A DNA stretch of 64,000 bases. Source: Pseudomonas sp. ANT_H12B (GTDB lineage: Bacteria; Pseudomonadota; Gammaproteobacteria; Pseudomonadales; Pseudomonadaceae). The stretch is from NCBI RefSeq assembly GCF_008369325.1, contig NZ_VOBI01000002.1, positions 186,001-250,000 on the forward strand, in the 5' to 3' direction. The notes under the pieces are model-generated. The model was not told the DNA's origin and did no database searches. It saw nothing but the letters and a program-made list of their open reading frames with translations. Below are positions 53,002 through 62,087 of this stretch, one piece after another (positions within the stretch are counted from its first letter, which is position 1; every line of letters begins with the position of its first letter). Position numbers and translations under genes: made by a program.

Positions 53002-54491
53002 TAATGCTCCGGAACCCCGAGCGGTTGCTCGGCAGGTTTATCAGTGGGGGCCGGTAACGGCTTTTGCGGCACGGTCGGGCCAGCGCTGACGATGACCATT
53101 TTGTCCGTGCTCAAGTGTTTGTTCAGTGCCGCTTTGACCTGTTCGACGGTCAGGCTCTGGGACTGTTGCATGAAGTCTTCCAGGTAACTCAACGGCAGGT
53201 TGTAGAAACCCATGGCGCCGAGTTGACCGACGATGTCGGCGTTGCTGGCAGTGGACAGCGGGAAGCTGCCGGCCAGTTCACGCTTGGCGTCGTCGAGTTC
53301 TTTTTCGGTCGGGCCGGTTTTAAGGTAGTCGGCGAGTACGTCCTGCACCAATTTCAAGGTGCCTTCGCTCATCTCGGCGCGGGTCTGCAAGTTGATCATG
53401 AACGGGCCGCGCGCCTGCATCGGGGTGAAGCCCGAATACACGCCGTAAGCCAGGCCGCGCTTCTCGCGCACTTCGCTCATCAAGCGGGTGCCGAAGCCAC
53501 CGCCGCCAAGGATCTGGTTGCCCATGGACAGTGCCGCGTAGTCTGGATCTTCACGGTCGATGCCCAGTTGCGCGAGCATCAGGTTGGTCTGCTTGGACGG
53601 AAACTCGATGTGACCGATGCTGGCTTTCGGTTCGGTCGGTTGCGCAATTTTCGGCAACGCCGGGCCTTTTGGCAGCGCGCTGGACACCTGAGCGGCAATT
53701 GCCTCGGCTTCGGCGCGGGACAGATCGCCCACCAATGCAATGACCACGTTGCCGGCGGCGTAGGCTTTCTCATGGAAGGCTCGCAACTGCGCCAGCGTGA
53801 TAGCAGGAACGGTTTTCGCCGTGCCGTCGCTGGAATGCGCGTACGGGTGATCGCCGTACAAGCGGCTCATCAGTTCCAGGCTGGCCAGTTTGCCCGGGTT
53901 CTGTTTCTGGTATTCGAAACCGGCGAGCATCTGGTTCTTGATGCGTGCGAAGGAGTCGGCAGGGAAGGTCGGTTTGCCCACCACTTCCGAGAACAGTTTC
54001 AGTGCAGGCTCGCGTTTGTCCGCGGCGCTGAGGCTGCGCAGGGAAGCAATCGACATGTCCTTATAAGCGCCGTTACTGAAGTCGGCCCCCAAGCCTTCGA
54101 AACCCTGAGCGATGGCACCGACATCTTTACCGGCCACACCTTCGTTGAGCATCGCGTTGGTCAGCAAGGCCAAGCCAGGCGCGTCGCCGTCCTGGCTGCT
54201 GCCGGCGGCGAAGATCAGGCGCATGTCGAACATCGGCAGCTCCCGGGCTTCGACGAACATCACTTTGGCGCCTTCGGCGGTTTTCCAGGTCTGCACGTCC
54301 ATCGACCGGTGAGTCGGGGCTTTGCCATCGAGTTCCGCCAGAGACTGCAGCTTCTGGCTGGCCTTGGCCTTGTCGAGGGCTTCGCTGGCCTTGGACTCGT
54401 CGGTCTTGGAGAAGTAGAACGCGGCAGACCCGATCAGGGCGACAGCGATCAGGCCAATCAGGGCCAAGCGAGGTTTTTTACGCTCACTCAT
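53001..54491 (-). CDS. M16 peptidase-like subunit, inactive partner (core pair)
   Basis: 496 residues from the ATG at 54491. An N-terminal membrane segment (RLALIGLIAVALIGSAAFYF) may be an uncleaved anchor. The M16 fold lacks HxxEH (DGDAPGLALLTNAMLNEGVAG at that place), so it is the non-catalytic partner of the next gene upstream. It overlaps the catalytic gene by 8 bp and rsmD by 1 bp. This is the pair that I remember between rsmD and ftsY across Pseudomonas. Confidence 0.88.
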   Translation of the reverse strand: MSERKKPRLALIGLIAVALIGSAAFYFSKTDESKASEALDKAKASQKLQSLAELDGKAPTHRSMDVQTWKTAEGAKVMFVEARELPMFDMRLIFAAGSSQDGDAPGLALLTNAMLNEGVAGKDVGAIAQGFEGLGADFSNGAYKDMSIASLRSLSAADKREPALKLFSEVVGKPTFPADSFARIKNQMLAGFEYQKQNPGKLASLELMSRLYGDHPYAHSSDGTAKTVPAITLAQLRAFHEKAYAAGNVVIALVGDLSRAEAEAIAAQVSSALPKGPALPKIAQPTEPKASIGHIEFPSKQTNLMLAQLGIDREDPDYAALSMGNQILGGGGFGTRLMSEVREKRGLAYGVYSGFTPMQARGPFMINLQTRAEMSEGTLKLVQDVLADYLKTGPTEKELDDAKRELAGSFPLSTASNADIVGQLGAMGFYNLPLSYLEDFMQQSQSLTVEQVKAALNKHLSTDKMVIVSAGPTVPQKPLPAPTDKPAEQPLGVPEH

Positions 54492-55839
54492 GAGTCGTCT
54501 CCTGTGGCAGTACATGGGCGACGCTGAGACGTTCGCGGGTGAAATACAGCTTGGCGGCGTTCTGGATGTCTTGCGGGGTCACGCTTTCCAGCTCGGCCAG
54601 TTCGGTGTCCATCAGTTTCCACGACAGACCGACGGTTTCCAGTTGGCCGATGGCTGTGGCCTGACTGGTGATCGAGTCACGCTCGTAGACCAGGCCAGCG
54701 ATGACCTGCGCGCGGACGCGTTCCAGTTCTTCGGCGGACGGCGCGGTGGTTTTCAGCTGTTCGAGCAGCTTCCACAGACCAGCTTCGGCCTGGGCCATGG
54801 TTTTTTTCTTCTGGGTGTTGGGTGTCGCCGACAGGGTGAACAGGCTGTCGCCACGGGTATAGGCGTCGTAGCTCGACGAACCACCGGACACCAGTTCTTC
54901 ACCGCGTTCCAGCTGCGTCGGGATACGCCCGCTATAGCCGCCGTCGAGCAGCGCCGAAATCAGGCGCAAGGCGTTCACTGAGCGCTTGTCTTCGGCAGTG
55001 GCGATGCTCGGCACGTTGAAGCCGAGCATCAGGCTTGGCAGTTGAGTCTGCACGTGCAGGGTGATCTGTCGCTCGCCGGGCTCGGCCAGTTCCAGTGGGA
55101 TTTTCGCTGCCGGCACATCACGCTTGGCGATCGGGCCGAAGTAGCGCTGGGCGAGGGTTTTGACTTCGTCCGGGGTCACGTCGCCGACCACCACCAACGT
55201 GGCATTGTTCGGCACGTACCAGGATTGGTACCAGTGACGCAGCTCTTCGACTTTCATCCGTTCAAGGTCGGCCATCCAGCCGATGGTCGGCGTGTGGTAG
55301 CCGCTGGCCGGGTAGGCCATGGCTTTGAAGCGTTCGTAGGCCTTGGACATCGGTTTGTCGTCGGTGCGCAGACGCCGCTCTTCCTTGATGACCTCGATTT
55401 CGCGGGCAAACTCGTCGGCCGGCAAGCGCAGGCTGGCCATGCGGTCGGCTTCCAGTTCGAAGGCCACGCCCAGACGGTCGCGGGCCAGCACCTGGTAATA
55501 GGCCGTGAAGTCATCGCTGGTGAACGCGTTCTCTTCGGCGCCGAGGTCACGCAGGATCAGCGACGCTTCGCCGGGGCCGACTTTCTCGCTGCCCTTGAAC
55601 ATCATGTGTTCCAGCGCGTGGGACAAACCGGTCTGGCCCGGCGTCTCGTAGCTTGAGCCGACCTTGTACCAGACTTGGGAAACCACCACCGGCGCACGAT
55701 GGTCTTCGCGCACGACGACCTTCAGGCCGTTGTCGAGGGTGAATTCGTGGGTGGGTTGTGGATCGGCAGCCAGGGCCGAGAGGGGCAGACAAACTGTGCT
55801 GAGCAGCAGGCCTGCAGCGCGGCGGGCTAGAGCATTCAT
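54484..55839 (-). CDS. M16 zinc peptidase, catalytic subunit (core pair)
   Basis: 451 residues. A signal peptide (LLLSTVCLPLSALAAD) and zinc motif HALEHM, with the distal Glu in EVIKEERRLR, make an active M16B peptidase. It forms the first gene of the M16-M16-rsmD operon and is divergent from ftsY. Its substrate is unknown; related pairs degrade peptides in the cell envelope. Confidence 0.9.
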   Translation of the reverse strand: MNALARRAAGLLLSTVCLPLSALAADPQPTHEFTLDNGLKVVVREDHRAPVVVSQVWYKVGSSYETPGQTGLSHALEHMMFKGSEKVGPGEASLILRDLGAEENAFTSDDFTAYYQVLARDRLGVAFELEADRMASLRLPADEFAREIEVIKEERRLRTDDKPMSKAYERFKAMAYPASGYHTPTIGWMADLERMKVEELRHWYQSWYVPNNATLVVVGDVTPDEVKTLAQRYFGPIAKRDVPAAKIPLELAEPGERQITLHVQTQLPSLMLGFNVPSIATAEDKRSVNALRLISALLDGGYSGRIPTQLERGEELVSGGSSSYDAYTRGDSLFTLSATPNTQKKKTMAQAEAGLWKLLEQLKTTAPSAEELERVRAQVIAGLVYERDSITSQATAIGQLETVGLSWKLMDTELAELESVTPQDIQNAAKLYFTRERLSVAHVLPQETTHE

Positions 55840-56183
55840 TCGTTTTTAAACCTGTTGAGCTGCCCGCTTGTTCTTAGCGTCAGCGGGCGAGAGGGTGCTA
55901 GGATACTGATCCGTTTTACTGGCGGCCACGCCTATCAGGCCTTTGATCGGTCAGCAGGTTGTTTGGGTTGGAGGCTGAAGCTTTGAGTTTGTCAGCTAAA
56001 CTCTGCGTTTTCGCCGACGTTACCGTTCCAGTCCTTCGTATTAATCGACCTTTGAGGTGCCGTTTGCACCTCGACAAAATGTTGCGCGTGAACAAGCTGG
56101 GTCAATCGCAGTCTGTTCTGCATCGAATATTTATTTGCCGAGGCGCCATTTGGCGCGTCGCTACCGTGAGATAGCCGTCCTCC
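55840..56183. other. 344-bp divergent intergenic region before ftsY
   Basis: No gene is supported here. Two small hairpins are visible on the ftsY side: GAGGTGC/GCACCTC with a 5-base loop (56055-56073) and GCGCCA/TGGCGC with a 2-base loop (56143-56156), the latter 27 bp before the ftsY start. Both may lie in the ftsY mRNA leader. Confidence 0.5.
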
Positions 56184-57707
56184 ATGTTTGGTTCCAACGA
56201 CGACAAGAAGACCCCAGCTGCGGCTGGCGAGAAGAAAAGCCTGTTCGGATGGCTGCGCAAAAAGCCGCAGGAACCCGTCGTCGAACAGCCACAGCCACTT
56301 CCTGAGCCAGTGCCTGCGCCGGTAATAGAAGAAGAGATCGCGCCGATTGTCTTGCCGATCGCCGAACCGGTGCTGCAACCGGTAGTCGAGACGGCCCCTG
56401 ATGTTGTCGCTGAAGTGATGGCCCAATCGCCGCTGACGCCTGTTGCCGAGCCATGGTTGACATTGCCGGTGGCGGAAGAACCGGTAGCACTGGTCGAAGA
56501 TGAGCTGGCGCCGCACATTACGCCGCCAATTCCGGCGCCGACTGCGTTTAGCCCTGAGCCGGTACAGGCGCCGGTTGTCGCGCCGATCGTTGTGGCCGAG
56601 CCTGCGCCAGTTGTTCCAGAGCCTGTGGCGCCTGCATTTGTTGCTCCGGTTACTCCGGTTGCTCCGGTTGCTCCAGTTGTTCAAGCGCCAGAGCCTGCAC
56701 CTGCACCGGTCATCTCTCCCGTTGTCGCCGCACCGGTCGAAGCCCCGGTCGAGCCACCGCGCACCGAAGAGACCAAAGCCGGCTTCTTCGCCCGTCTCAA
56801 GCAGGGTTTGTCCAAGACCAGCGCCAGCATCGGCGAAGGCATGGCGAGTCTGTTCCTGGGCAAGAAGATCATCGATGACGAGTTGCTCGAAGACATCGAA
56901 ACCCGCCTGCTGACGGCCGACGTCGGTGTTGAAGCGACCTCGGTGATCATTCAGCACCTGACCCAGAAAGTTGCCCGCAAAGAGCTGGCCGACGCCGATG
57001 CGCTCTACAAGTCCCTGCAAGCTGAACTGGCGGCGATGCTCAAGCCCGTTGAACAGCCGCTGAAAATCACCTCGCAGAACAAGCCGTTCGTGATTCTGGT
57101 GGTTGGCGTCAACGGCGCCGGCAAGACCACCACCATCGGCAAACTCGCGAAGAAGCTGCAACTCGAAGGCAAGAAAGTCATGCTCGCGGCGGGTGATACC
57201 TTCCGTGCCGCAGCGGTCGAGCAATTGCAGGTCTGGGGTGAGCGCAACAAGATCCCGGTCATCGCCCAGCACACCGGCGCCGACTCGGCTTCGGTTATCT
57301 TCGACGCCGTGCAAGCCGCCAAGGCCCGTGGCATCGACGTGTTGATCGCCGACACCGCCGGTCGCCTGCACACCAAAGACAATTTGATGGAAGAGTTGAA
57401 GAAGGTTCGCCGGGTGATCAGCAAACTCGACGCCGATGCGCCGCACGAGGTGCTGCTGGTGCTCGATGCCGGTACCGGTCAGAACGCGATCAGCCAGGCC
57501 AAGCAGTTCAACCAGACCGTCGAGCTGACCGGCCTGGCGCTGACCAAACTCGACGGCACCGCCAAGGGCGGGGTGATTTTTGCCTTGGCCAAACAATTTG
57601 GCTTGCCGATTCGCTACATCGGCGTCGGTGAAGGCATCGACGATTTGCGTACTTTTGAAGCAGAACCCTTTGTCCAGGCGCTGTTTGCCGAGCGGGAGCG
57701 TTCATGA
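56184..57707 (+). CDS. ftsY: Signal recognition particle receptor FtsY
   Basis: 507 residues. A long acidic, Pro/Val/Ala-rich N-terminal region (about 25-190, with repeats such as PVTPVAPVAPV) replaces the conserved part of the E. coli A domain. The NG domain follows: LVVGVNGAGKTTTIGKLAKK, DTFRAAAVEQL, IADTAGRLHT, TKLDGTAKGGV. It docks SRP-ribosome complexes at the Sec translocon and hydrolyses GTP with Ffh. Its stop overlaps ftsE (ATGA). Confidence 0.97.
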   Translation: MFGSNDDKKTPAAAGEKKSLFGWLRKKPQEPVVEQPQPLPEPVPAPVIEEEIAPIVLPIAEPVLQPVVETAPDVVAEVMAQSPLTPVAEPWLTLPVAEEPVALVEDELAPHITPPIPAPTAFSPEPVQAPVVAPIVVAEPAPVVPEPVAPAFVAPVTPVAPVAPVVQAPEPAPAPVISPVVAAPVEAPVEPPRTEETKAGFFARLKQGLSKTSASIGEGMASLFLGKKIIDDELLEDIETRLLTADVGVEATSVIIQHLTQKVARKELADADALYKSLQAELAAMLKPVEQPLKITSQNKPFVILVVGVNGAGKTTTIGKLAKKLQLEGKKVMLAAGDTFRAAAVEQLQVWGERNKIPVIAQHTGADSASVIFDAVQAAKARGIDVLIADTAGRLHTKDNLMEELKKVRRVISKLDADAPHEVLLVLDAGTGQNAISQAKQFNQTVELTGLALTKLDGTAKGGVIFALAKQFGLPIRYIGVGEGIDDLRTFEAEPFVQALFAERERS

Positions 57708-58375
57708 TTCGTTTCGAGCAGGTCGGTAAACGCTACCCGAACGGACACGTTGGCTTGCATGAGCTGAGCTTTCGGGTCCGTCGTGGCGAGTTCTTGTTTG
57801 TCACCGGCCATTCCGGCGCCGGTAAAAGCACCTTGTTGCGTCTGCTGCTGGCCATGGAGCGACCGACCACCGGCAAGCTGCTGCTGGCCGGGCAAGATCT
57901 GGCCACCATCAGTAATGCGCAGATTCCTTTCCTGCGTCGGCAGATTGGCGTGGTGTTCCAGAACCATCAGCTGCTGTTCGATCGTACGGTGTTCAATAAC
58001 GTCGCGTTGCCGTTGCAGATCCTGGGCCTGTCCAAGGCCGAGATCGTCAAGCGCGTGGACTCGGCCCTGGAGCGCGTGGCGCTTTCGGACAAGACCGACT
58101 TGTACCCTGGCGACCTGTCCACCGGTCAGCAACAGCGTGTCGGCATTGCACGCGCCATTGTTCACCGCCCGGCTTTGCTGCTGGCGGACGAACCGACCGG
58201 TAACCTCGACCCGCGTCTGGCCGCTGAAATCATGGGCGTATTCGAAGACATCAACCGTTTGGGCACCAGCGTGCTGATCGCCAGTCACGACCTGGCACTG
58301 ATCGCCCGTATGCGTCACCGCATGCTGACCCTGCAACGCGGCCGCTTGATCGGCGACGGGGAGGCTGCGGTATGA
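57704..58375 (+). CDS. ftsE: Cell division ATP-binding protein FtsE
   Basis: 223 residues. ABC ATPase with Walker A TGHSGAGKSTLLRL, signature LSTGQQQRVGIARAI and Walker B LLADEPTGNLDPR. With FtsX it controls periplasmic amidases, through EnvC-type activators, during septation. It overlaps ftsY at its start and ftsX at its end by 4 bp each, so the three are translationally coupled. Confidence 0.97.
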   Translation: MIRFEQVGKRYPNGHVGLHELSFRVRRGEFLFVTGHSGAGKSTLLRLLLAMERPTTGKLLLAGQDLATISNAQIPFLRRQIGVVFQNHQLLFDRTVFNNVALPLQILGLSKAEIVKRVDSALERVALSDKTDLYPGDLSTGQQQRVGIARAIVHRPALLLADEPTGNLDPRLAAEIMGVFEDINRLGTSVLIASHDLALIARMRHRMLTLQRGRLIGDGEAAV

Positions 58376-59394
58376 GTGCGACACGCAGCCCCAAGGTTTC
58401 CGAACGTGTGGCGCCGAAAGCCGCCGACCCGCAACCGCAGAAGAAAAAACGCGACGATGACGATGGCCCGGACTTCGCCACATTGTTCCACGCCTGGGTC
58501 GAAAGCCACCGTGCCAGTCTGCTGGACAGTTTGCGTCGCTTGGGCAAACAGCCGATCGGCAGCTTTTTCACCTGCATGGTGATGGCGGTTGCCCTGAGTT
58601 TGCCGATGGGCCTGTCACTTTTGCTAAGTAACGTCGAGCGTCTGGGCGGTTCCTGGCAGCGTGCGGCGCAGATTTCCCTGTACCTGCAACTTGAGGCCAG
58701 CCCGAGCGAGGGTGAAGCGCTGCGCGAGCAGATCAAGGGCATGCCCGGCGTCGCCGATGCGCAATATGTTGGTCGCGATCAGGCGCTGGAAGAGTTTCAA
58801 CAGCAGTCCGGTCTGGGCGAGGCGCTCAAGGAATTACCCGAGAACCCACTGCCAGGCGTGGTTCTGGTGACGCCGAACGAAGTCGACAAGCCGGCGCTTG
58901 AAGCATTAAGACAAAAACTTTCCGAGTTGCCGAAGGTACAACAGGCACAGCTTGATCTAGTCTGGGTCGAGCGTCTGGCGGCGATTCTCAAGCTGGGCGA
59001 CCGTTTTGTCTTCGGTCTCACCGTGCTTCTGGTTTCTGCATTACTTTTGGTGATAGGCAATACCATTCGTCTTCATATTGAAAACCGCCGCACAGAGATA
59101 GAAGTGATTAAACTCGTCGGCGGCACTGACAGCTATGTGCGCAGGCCCTTTCTGTACATGGGCGCGCTTTATGGCTTTGGTGCTGGGATTCTTTCGTGGG
59201 GCGTATTGGCGTTTGGCCTGGACTGGCTGAACGACGCGGTGGTTGGACTGGCCGGTTTGTATGGCAGCGATTTTGCGCTGGCCGGAGTGCCAGTTGCCGA
59301 CGGTCTGTCTCTCTTGCTTGGCGCGGTGCTGTTGGGGTATATCGGTGCATGGATTGCAGTCGCACGCCACCTGAGGGAGCTTGCGCCTAAGTAG
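58372..59394 (+). CDS. ftsX: Cell division membrane protein FtsX
   Basis: 340 residues. A cytoplasmic N-terminal tail (about 1-60, basic and acidic) precedes four membrane helices, with a large periplasmic loop between helices 1 and 2 (about 95-210) and the FtsX/MacB core (VSALLLVIGNTIRLHIENRR, then TEIEVIKLVGGTDSYVRRPF). It couples FtsE ATP hydrolysis to peptidoglycan hydrolase activation outside. Confidence 0.96.
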   Translation: MSATRSPKVSERVAPKAADPQPQKKKRDDDDGPDFATLFHAWVESHRASLLDSLRRLGKQPIGSFFTCMVMAVALSLPMGLSLLLSNVERLGGSWQRAAQISLYLQLEASPSEGEALREQIKGMPGVADAQYVGRDQALEEFQQQSGLGEALKELPENPLPGVVLVTPNEVDKPALEALRQKLSELPKVQQAQLDLVWVERLAAILKLGDRFVFGLTVLLVSALLLVIGNTIRLHIENRRTEIEVIKLVGGTDSYVRRPFLYMGALYGFGAGILSWGVLAFGLDWLNDAVVGLAGLYGSDFALAGVPVADGLSLLLGAVLLGYIGAWIAVARHLRELAPK

Positions 59395-59507
59395 TATCAT
59401 TTTGCTCGTATTGACCTTTCAGCGTTTATGGGAACTTGTCTTTCGGTTTTCGGTCAATTTTCGCAGTGCTGAACTGCACGAGTTATGTAAGTCGGAGGTT
59501 TTTTCGT

Positions 59508-60362
59508 ATGACCAATTCTTTGCAACCTGCATATGCTCTGGTCCCAGGCGCAAACCTGGAGGCCTATGTGCACACGGTGAACAGCATTCCATTGCTGACG
59601 CCGGAGCAGGAGCGTGAACTGGCCGAGAGTCTCTATTATGAGCAGGATTTGGGGGCGGCTCGGCAGATGGTGCTCGCCCACCTGCGTTTTGTCGTACATA
59701 TCGCCCGTAGCTATTCCGGCTACGGTCTGGCTCAGGCTGACCTGATCCAGGAAGGCAACGTCGGCCTGATGAAGGCCGTGAAGCGCTTCAACCCTGAAAT
59801 GGGTGTGCGCCTGGTGTCCTTTGCCGTGCACTGGATCAAGGCGGAAATCCACGAGTTCATCCTGCGCAACTGGCGCATTGTGAAAGTCGCGACCACCAAG
59901 GCCCAGCGCAAGCTGTTCTTCAACCTGCGCAGCCAGAAGAAACGTCTGGCGTGGCTGAACAATGAGGAAGTCCACCGTGTGGCGGAAAGCCTCGGCGTAG
60001 AGCCGCGGGAAGTGCGTGAGATGGAAAGCCGCCTGACCGGCCATGACATGGCCTTCGATCCGGCTGCGGAAGCGGACGACGACAGTGCTTTCCAGTCGCC
60101 GGCCAACTATCTGGAAGACCACCGGTACGACCCGGCCCGTCAACTGGAAGATGCCGATTGGAGCGACAACTCCAACCACAACCTGCACGAAGCACTGGAA
60201 GTGCTGGACGACCGCAGCCGTGACATCCTCTACCAGCGCTGGCTGGCAGAAGAGAAAGCCACGCTGCACGACCTGGCGCAGAAGTACAACGTGTCGGCCG
60301 AGCGTATTCGTCAGCTTGAGAAGAGCGCGATGAACAAGCTCAAGTTGTCGATCGCGGCTTAA
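59508..60362 (+). CDS. rpoH: RNA polymerase heat-shock sigma factor sigma32
   Basis: 284 residues. Region 2 ([20 protein letters not shown] and [16 protein letters not shown]), the RpoH box [18 protein letters not shown] and the region 4 helix-turn-helix ([20 protein letters not shown]) are complete. The ATG at 59508 follows GGAGG. A 113-bp leader separates it from ftsX and includes TTGACC at 59411. In other proteobacteria rpoH leaders can be temperature-sensitive, but I could not confirm a thermosensor fold here. Confidence 0.97.
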   Translation: MTNSLQPAYALVPGANLEAYVHTVNSIPLLTPEQERELAESLYYEQDLGAARQMVLAHLRFVVHIARSYSGYGLAQADLIQEGNVGLMKAVKRFNPEMGVRLVSFAVHWIKAEIHEFILRNWRIVKVATTKAQRKLFFNLRSQKKRLAWLNNEEVHRVAESLGVEPREVREMESRLTGHDMAFDPAAEADDDSAFQSPANYLEDHRYDPARQLEDADWSDNSNHNLHEALEVLDDRSRDILYQRWLAEEKATLHDLAQKYNVSAERIRQLEKSAMNKLKLSIAA

Positions 60363-60383
60363 CCTGCGCGAAGGCAATAGAAA

Positions 60384-60408
60384 ACGCCCCGATCATTGAT
60401 CGGGGCGT
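60384..60408 (+). terminator. Rho-independent terminator of rpoH
   Basis: ACGCCCCGATC and its perfect complement flank a 3-base loop, and a T-rich tail (TTTTTGTTT) follows, 22 bp after the rpoH stop. Confidence 0.93.
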
Positions 60409-60449
60409 TTTTGTTTGTGTCCGTTTTTCCTGAATCACCATAAACCAAT

Positions 60450-60552
60450 GTGGGAGCGACGGTGCGACGATTCGACCTGCTCGCGATGGCGTCAGGTCAG
60501 TCGCTATAAATATTGAATGATCAATAGCTATCGCGAGCAGGCTCGCTCCCAC
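60450..60552. repeat. REPIN with an interrupted first arm
   Basis: The first REP (60450-60486) begins GTGGGAGCGA and ends CCTGCTCGCGAT, but about 15-16 bases replace the single central base. The second (60530-60552) is intact. Confidence 0.8.
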
Positions 60553-60567
60553 AGGGGATCTGCAGTG

Positions 60568-61290
60568 TTATTGAGACCAAGGTGCGCGGCGTGAATCGTT
60601 GATCCCGACCAGATAGCTATCGCCACCCAGCTGACTCATCTGCTGTCGAATCCATCCCGCTCGCCGTGCGACGTAGTTAGTTGGATGACTGGCGCTCCAT
60701 ACTCGCGGGTTAGGCAGCACCGCCGCCAGCAAACTGGCCTGCTGGCGGGATAGCGAGCGAGCGCCAACGCCAAAGTGATGCCGTGCCGCCGCTTCGGCGC
60801 CAAATACCCCGTCATCCCACTCGACACTGTTCAGATACACCTCCAGAATCCGCTGCTTGGGCCAGAGCACCTCGATCAGCCCGGTAAACCAGGCTTCCAG
60901 GCCTTTGCGCAGCCAGCTGCGGCCAGACCACAGGAACAGATTCTTCGAGACTTGCTGGCTCAAGGTGCTGGCACCGCGAATCGAACCGCCGAGCTCGTTA
61001 TGGGCCAATGCTTTCTGGATCGCACCAAAGTCAAAACCCCAATGCTCCGGGAATTTCTGATCCTCCCCGGCAATCACCGCGACTTTCAGGTCGTCAGAGA
61101 TTTCATTCCAGGGTTTCCAGGTGCGTTGCAGGTCGATGGGCTCGCCGTCGAACCAGGATTCGACCTTGCGCTCGACCATCAAGGCCGTTCCCGGTGGCGG
61201 TACCACGCGAAAAATCAGAACCAGCAATACGCTGCCGCCCGCGAACCAGAGCAGGGCTTTCGTGAATCGTCGCAAAAATAAACGCAGCAT
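60568..61290 (-). CDS. mtgA: Monofunctional peptidoglycan glycosyltransferase
   Basis: 240 residues. One N-terminal membrane helix (ALLWFAGGSVLLVLIFRVV) is followed by a GT51 domain: catalytic Glu in IAGEDQKFPEHWGFD, RGASTLSQQVSKNLFLW, RKGLEAWFTGLIEVLWPKQR and LEVYLNSVEWDDGVFG. It polymerises glycan strands from lipid II, without a transpeptidase domain. Divergent from the DUF423 gene. Confidence 0.95.
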   Translation of the reverse strand: MLRLFLRRFTKALLWFAGGSVLLVLIFRVVPPPGTALMVERKVESWFDGEPIDLQRTWKPWNEISDDLKVAVIAGEDQKFPEHWGFDFGAIQKALAHNELGGSIRGASTLSQQVSKNLFLWSGRSWLRKGLEAWFTGLIEVLWPKQRILEVYLNSVEWDDGVFGAEAAARHHFGVGARSLSRQQASLLAAVLPNPRVWSASHPTNYVARRAGWIRQQMSQLGGDSYLVGINDSRRAPWSQ

Positions 61291-61364
61291 AGAGATGGCT
61301 TGGCCGAACCCGTTGAGCGGGCCATTATACAGACCCTGTGGATCGAGTCTGACTGGAGTTCTTC

Positions 61365-61736
61365 ATGCTGCGTGGCTTTCTGATGCTGGCCGCTTTTTTC
61401 GGCTTCACCGGCGTTGCCCTGGGTGCGTTCGCGGCCCACGGTTTGAAAAACCGCCTGACGCCCGAATATCTGACGATTTTCCATACGGGCGTCACCTACC
61501 AACTGGTGCACACCCTGGCCTTGCTGGGTGTGGCGCTGCTGGCCACACAGATTCCCGGTCGTTTGGTCGCTTGGGCCGGCGCGTCCTTTGTCATCGGCAT
61601 TCTGCTGTTTTCCGGCAGTCTGTACCTGCTGACCATGACCGGCATCAGCAAGCTCGGGATCATCACCCCCTTCGGCGGGCTGGCATTTCTGGTCGGCTGG
61701 TTGTGCCTGGGGCTTGCCGCCTGGCGGTTGAGCTGA
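61365..61736 (+). CDS. DUF423 (YgdD-like) inner-membrane protein
   Basis: 123 residues, four hydrophobic segments. MLAAFFGFTGVALGAFAAHG near the start and FHTGVTYQLVHTLALL are family hallmarks. The function of the family is unknown. It is placed between mtgA and thiS as in other Pseudomonas. Confidence 0.85.
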   Translation: MLRGFLMLAAFFGFTGVALGAFAAHGLKNRLTPEYLTIFHTGVTYQLVHTLALLGVALLATQIPGRLVAWAGASFVIGILLFSGSLYLLTMTGISKLGIITPFGGLAFLVGWLCLGLAAWRLS

Positions 61737-61826
61737 CCGAGCAGTCCATTTCATGACGAATGGCTTGGGTCGCCAAGACTGATCGGGCTAGAATGCCAGC
61801 CCCTAAAAATGATGGCGGCATTCGGT

Positions 61827-62027
61827 ATGCGCATTCAGTTGAACGGCGAATCCCTTGAACTGCCCGACGGTGAAACCGTTGCGGCCCTGCTGACCCGTCT
61901 GGAACTGACCGGACGCCGGGTGGCGGTCGAACTCAATCTGGATATCGTCCCGCGCAGCCAGCATGCCGACACCACGCTGAACGACGGTGACAATGTCGAA
62001 GTGGTACACGCCATCGGCGGCGGCTAG
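61827..62027 (+). CDS. thiS: Sulfur carrier protein ThiS
   Basis: 66 residues, ubiquitin-like, ending in the required Gly-Gly (HAIGGG). The C-terminus is adenylated and then converted to a thiocarboxylate that supplies sulfur to ThiG. I use the ATG at 61827 ([12 protein letters not shown]). It lies 60 bp upstream of thiG and forms the thiazole branch of thiamine synthesis with it. Confidence 0.93.
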   Translation: MRIQLNGESLELPDGETVAALLTRLELTGRRVAVELNLDIVPRSQHADTTLNDGDNVEVVHAIGGG

Positions 62028-62087
62028 TCGCCCGGCCCGCAAGGGCACAGAATTCTGCAAGAACCTCACCCCTACAGAGGATTTCCC

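Noticed and set aside
61737..62087. TPP riboswitch upstream of thiS/thiG
   Set aside because: I could not find the conserved CUGAGA and thi-box elements in the short space before thiS or between thiS and thiG.
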